Shown piece by piece: positions 62,015 through 64,000 of a DNA stretch of 64,000 nt. The position numbers and the translations under genes were made by a program. The stretch lies in NCBI GenBank assembly GCA_009777845.1, contig WRLD01000015.1, forward strand, positions 1 to 64,000. Reading direction: 5' to 3'. Under the pieces are notes generated by a model, which made no database searches, was not told where the DNA came from, and saw nothing but the letters and a program-made list of their open reading frames with translations. How positions within the stretch are numbered: the first letter of the stretch is position 1; each line of letters begins with the position of its first letter. The stretch is from Defluviitaleaceae bacterium. GTDB taxonomy: Bacteria > Bacillota > Clostridia > Lachnospirales > WQUN01.

Positions 62015-62749
62015 ATGAATTTTGTTTTGGACGTGCATTGTCACACGGTAAACAGCGGCCACGCATACAGCACAATAAGCGAAAACACCAGCCACGCCGC
62101 AAAAATCGGGCTTAAATATACTGGCATAGCCGACCATGCGCCTGGTATGCCTGGCGGCGCGCATTTTTACCATTTTACCAATATATGGAGCTTGCCCGAG
62201 GTGATAAACGGCGTAAGGGTGTTTAAGGGTGCGGAATGTAATATTATGGACGAGGACGGCAATCTTGACCTGCCTGCCGAGGTGCTTGCGAGAATGGACT
62301 TTGTAATCGCTTCGTTCCACCGCGGCTCGTTTCCGCCGAAAAATAAAGAGGTACACACGCGTGCCGTTATTCGCGCTATGGAAAAATACAGGGATATGCA
62401 CATTTTCGGCCACCCAGCGGACTTGTTTTTTGATATAGACATAGAGGCCGTAATAAAAACGGCGGCACAAACACGCACAATAATAGAAATAAATAACCAG
62501 TCGCTTAACCCAAGCTCTTATCGCTACAAGGGCGATGAGGTGGTTATGGAAATTCTTGGGCTATGCAAAAAATACGCCGTGCCTGTGCTTGCTTCGTCTG
62601 ACGCGCATTTTTGTACGCTTGTGGGCGAGCTTAGCCGCGCGAAGGAAGCGATTTTGGCGGCTGGGATAGATGAGGGGCTTGTTTTGAATACTGGGGTGGA
62701 GAGGTTTTTGGGGGCGATAGAGAGTAAGAGGAAGGGGGTGCTTTCGTGA
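62015..62749 (+). CDS. PHP-domain phosphoesterase (YcdX type)
   Basis: 244 residues. Four metal-binding motifs are present: DVHCHTVNSGHAYST, GIADHAPGMPG, FKGAECNI and SDAHFCTLVGE, with FHRGSF and HIFGHPAD between. This matches YcdX/YcdX-like phosphatases with a trinuclear metal site. The natural substrate is unknown. AGGGGCG precedes the ATG. The stop overlaps a GTG start downstream. Confidence 0.9.
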   Translation: MNFVLDVHCHTVNSGHAYSTISENTSHAAKIGLKYTGIADHAPGMPGGAHFYHFTNIWSLPEVINGVRVFKGAECNIMDEDGNLDLPAEVLARMDFVIASFHRGSFPPKNKEVHTRAVIRAMEKYRDMHIFGHPADLFFDIDIEAVIKTAAQTRTIIEINNQSLNPSSYRYKGDEVVMEILGLCKKYAVPVLASSDAHFCTLVGELSRAKEAILAAGIDEGLVLNTGVERFLGAIESKRKGVLS

Positions 62750-63000
62750 ATCGTTTTACTGAAAAAAACAAAGACGAATACTGTGTTTCTGACGAAAAAA
62801 TCAAAGCGGCAATTCAACGATTGGGCGTATTTGAAGATGCCTATGACGATTTAATGGGCGGTCAAGTGCAGATTGCAAAGGATTTGGAAGCCCTGCGTAT
62901 GCAGGGAAAGGAAAAAACAGTAAAATTCAAGGAAGCAATGGCACAAAAGCTGATTAACAGTCATATTATGATGTTTTTTGAGAGGTATGGGGTGAAATGA
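62746..63000 (+). CDS. Small conserved protein of unknown function
   Basis: 84 residues from GTG 62746, overlapping the PHP stop (GTGA). It is charged and helical. It begins NRFTEKNKDEYCVSDEKIKA and ends AMAQKLINSHIMMFFERYGV. I recall similar small proteins in Clostridia, often near mobile or toxin-like genes, but no function is known to me. It ends at the start of the acetyltransferase remnant. Confidence 0.65.
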   Translation: MNRFTEKNKDEYCVSDEKIKAAIQRLGVFEDAYDDLMGGQVQIAKDLEALRMQGKEKTVKFKEAMAQKLINSHIMMFFERYGVK

Positions 63001-63062
63001 TGTCTATTGAATATAAAGACATACAGGATTTTAATTCAGAGCAATTAAGGGAGCTGGTTTAA
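63000..63062 (+). pseudogene. N-terminal remnant of a GNAT acetyltransferase gene
   Basis: A 20-codon frame starting MSIEYKDIQDFNSEQLREL followed by a stop. The pattern matches the N-terminus of a common small GNAT family, where EQLxELF leads into the first helix. The rest of the domain is missing and DUF4160 begins at the next base. It may now act as a leader, because AAGGGAG inside it is the ribosome site of the next gene. Confidence 0.5.
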
Positions 63063-63311
63063 ATGCCTGAAATATCACGTTTCAGCGGTATTATTATCAC
63101 CATGTATTTTAACGAGCATAATCCACCGCATTTCCATGCAGTATATAATGGGGTCGAAACGCTGTTTGATTTAAACGAGGGCGTTTTTATAAAAGGCGCG
63201 CTTCCGTCAAAACAGGCAAGGCTTGTGCTTGCGTGGTACGAGCTGCATAAAGACGAGCTGCTTCAGATGTGGAACAGCAGAGAATTTAAAAGGGTTAAGC
63301 CACTGAATTAG
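63063..63311 (+). CDS. DUF4160 domain protein
   Basis: 82 residues. The family pattern is clear: MPEISRFSGIIITMYFNEHN, PPHFHAVYNG, and LVLAWYELHKDELLQMWN. DUF4160 genes often sit just before DUF2442 genes, as here, and are suspected toxin-antitoxin-like pairs without a proven activity. AAGGGAG lies 9 bases before the ATG, and 12 bp separate it from the DUF2442 gene. Confidence 0.88.
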   Translation: MPEISRFSGIIITMYFNEHNPPHFHAVYNGVETLFDLNEGVFIKGALPSKQARLVLAWYELHKDELLQMWNSREFKRVKPLN

Positions 63312-63323
63312 GAGGGAAATTTC

Positions 63324-63614
63324 ATGCTAAGACCAAAACTATTTCAAGTTTTCCCAACAGATGATTATAAAGTGTATTTGTATTATGACAGTGGGGAAAT
63401 AAAGGTATACGATTGTGCGTGGGTTTTAAAAGAGGGCGGAATTTTTGAAAAAATACACGCCCTTGAAACATTCAAAGAACTCTGCACAATAATGAACGGT
63501 ACTTTAGCTTTTGATATTTCGCGTGTACGTGACCCTTATTTGTGCATTGATATTTGCCCCGACACTATTTATAACGATAGTGTGAGGTGTAGTGAGGATA
63601 TATTGTCGGCGTAA
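63324..63614 (+). CDS. DUF2442 domain protein, divergent
   Basis: 96 residues. It keeps the DUF2442 outline, with VFPTDDYKVYLYYDSGEIKV and YDCAWVLKEGGIFEKI, then FKELCTIMNGTLAFDI, but differs much from the copy at 24085. AGGAGGG precedes the ATG. Paired with DUF4160. Function unknown. Confidence 0.8.
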   Translation: MLRPKLFQVFPTDDYKVYLYYDSGEIKVYDCAWVLKEGGIFEKIHALETFKELCTIMNGTLAFDISRVRDPYLCIDICPDTIYNDSVRCSEDILSA

Positions 63615-63637
63615 AGAACTATAAAGGAGCAATCACA

Positions 63638-64000
63638 ATGCACAGCATATTTGAAAGCCTAGCACGTTTGAAAATTATACCAGTTATAGTAATAAATGAC
63701 GTAAAAAACGCCGTTCCGCTCGCACAAGCGCTCGTAGACGGCGGTCTGCCCTGCGCGGAAATAACCTTCAGAACAGCGGCGGCGGCAGGGGCGATTCGCG
63801 AAATAACCAAGGCGTTCCCCTCTATGCTTGTGGGCGCAGGTACGGTCTTGACGGCACAGCAAGCGGACGAAGCAGTAGCCGCAGGCGCAAAATTTGTGGT
63901 CGCACCAGGGCTTAACCCGACCACGGTAAAATATTGCACGGAAAAAGGCATACCCATTCTGCCAGGGGTCTGCACCCCTAGCGAAATAGAGCAGGGGCTT
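63638..64000 (+). CDS. eda: 2-keto-3-deoxy-6-phosphogluconate aldolase (5' part)
   Basis: The gene starts at ATG 63638 (AAAGGAG 7 bases upstream) and runs off the right edge; 121 codons are visible. It splits KDPG to pyruvate and glyceraldehyde-3-phosphate, the last step of hexuronate breakdown. RLKIIPVIVIND, the base-bearing CAEITFRT (E41, R45), VGAGTVLTAQQADEAVAAGA and FVVAPGLNP are typical. The Schiff-base lysine lies beyond the window. It would use glucuronate released by the GH67 enzyme, which is a plausible link only. Confidence 0.92.
   Translation, partial: MHSIFESLARLKIIPVIVINDVKNAVPLAQALVDGGLPCAEITFRTAAAAGAIREITKAFPSMLVGAGTVLTAQQADEAVAAGAKFVVAPGLNPTTVKYCTEKGIPILPGVCTPSEIEQGL

Overview
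The window looks like a chromosomal piece of an anaerobic, spore-forming, plant-fibre-degrading member of the Clostridia (Firmicutes). The signs are a bofA homologue next to a DUF2508 (YaaL-type) gene, class 1B dihydroorotate dehydrogenase, good Shine-Dalgarno sites on most genes, dockerin-type calcium loops on secreted proteins, a GH5 glycanase and a GH67 alpha-glucuronidase. I cannot name the genus. No tRNA, rRNA, CRISPR array, transposase or phage structural gene was seen.

Layout. 1-5.7 kb (minus strand): the 5' end of a secreted dockerin-like protein, a three-PAS hybrid histidine kinase, and a c-di-GMP pair (PilZ receptor plus HD-GYP response regulator) with its own promoter. 5.7-9.6 kb: a single-chain restriction-modification protein (nuclease, methylase and specificity parts in one) behind a sugar isomerase-like gene. 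9.7-17.3 kb: secreted proteins, namely a 1482-residue PHP + GH5 + dockerin protein, a dockerin-bearing protein of unknown function, and a 735-bp tandem duplication of the end of that gene plus a small membrane-protein gene. 17.3-26.4 kb: cell-surface glycan genes (four glycosyltransferases, two LicD paralogues, an ABC exporter, a YdcF-type protein). 26.4-31.7 kb: glucuronoxylan utilisation (SGNH acetylesterase, GH67, divergent AraC regulator). 31.7-38.4 kb: DUF6273 protein, a dapF-methylase-lipoprotein operon, pyrDE, bofA, mazG and small membrane proteins. 38.4-48.1 kb: a glutamate/glutamine cluster (gdhA, glmS, glnA, an ANTAR regulator, guaA, pyrG), with a possible ANTAR target in the gdhA leader. 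49-53.4 kb: a 1429-residue multi-module secreted protein ending in a dockerin. 53.5-59.8 kb: a chain of overlapping genes (LCP, MocR, CheB, GNAT, mutL). 60.7-64 kb: trmD/rimM, a PHP phosphoesterase, small conserved genes, a fragment of an acetyltransferase gene, a DUF4160/DUF2442 pair and the start of eda.

How parts work together. The secreted proteins share jelly-roll-like modules, short Cys-rich linkers and dockerin loops, so they look like one extracellular fibre-binding and fibre-cutting set. The intracellular GH67 and acetylesterase would finish imported acetylated glucuronoxylan oligomers. The 38-48 kb block gathers ammonia assimilation and glutamine-amide users beside an RNA-binding regulator.

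The most unusual layer is repetitive DNA. Gene-free stretches are filled with ATCCG-rich palindromic repeats, a 111-bp and a 138-bp family with long terminal inverted repeats, a 152-163-bp MITE-like element (two copies), and a 57-bp hairpin sequence inserted cleanly into one 111-bp and one 138-bp copy. Repeat-like expansion also reaches coding sequence: Asn-rich inserts in GH67, a 12-residue repeat in the MutL linker, and a pyrG 3' end built from repeat DNA.
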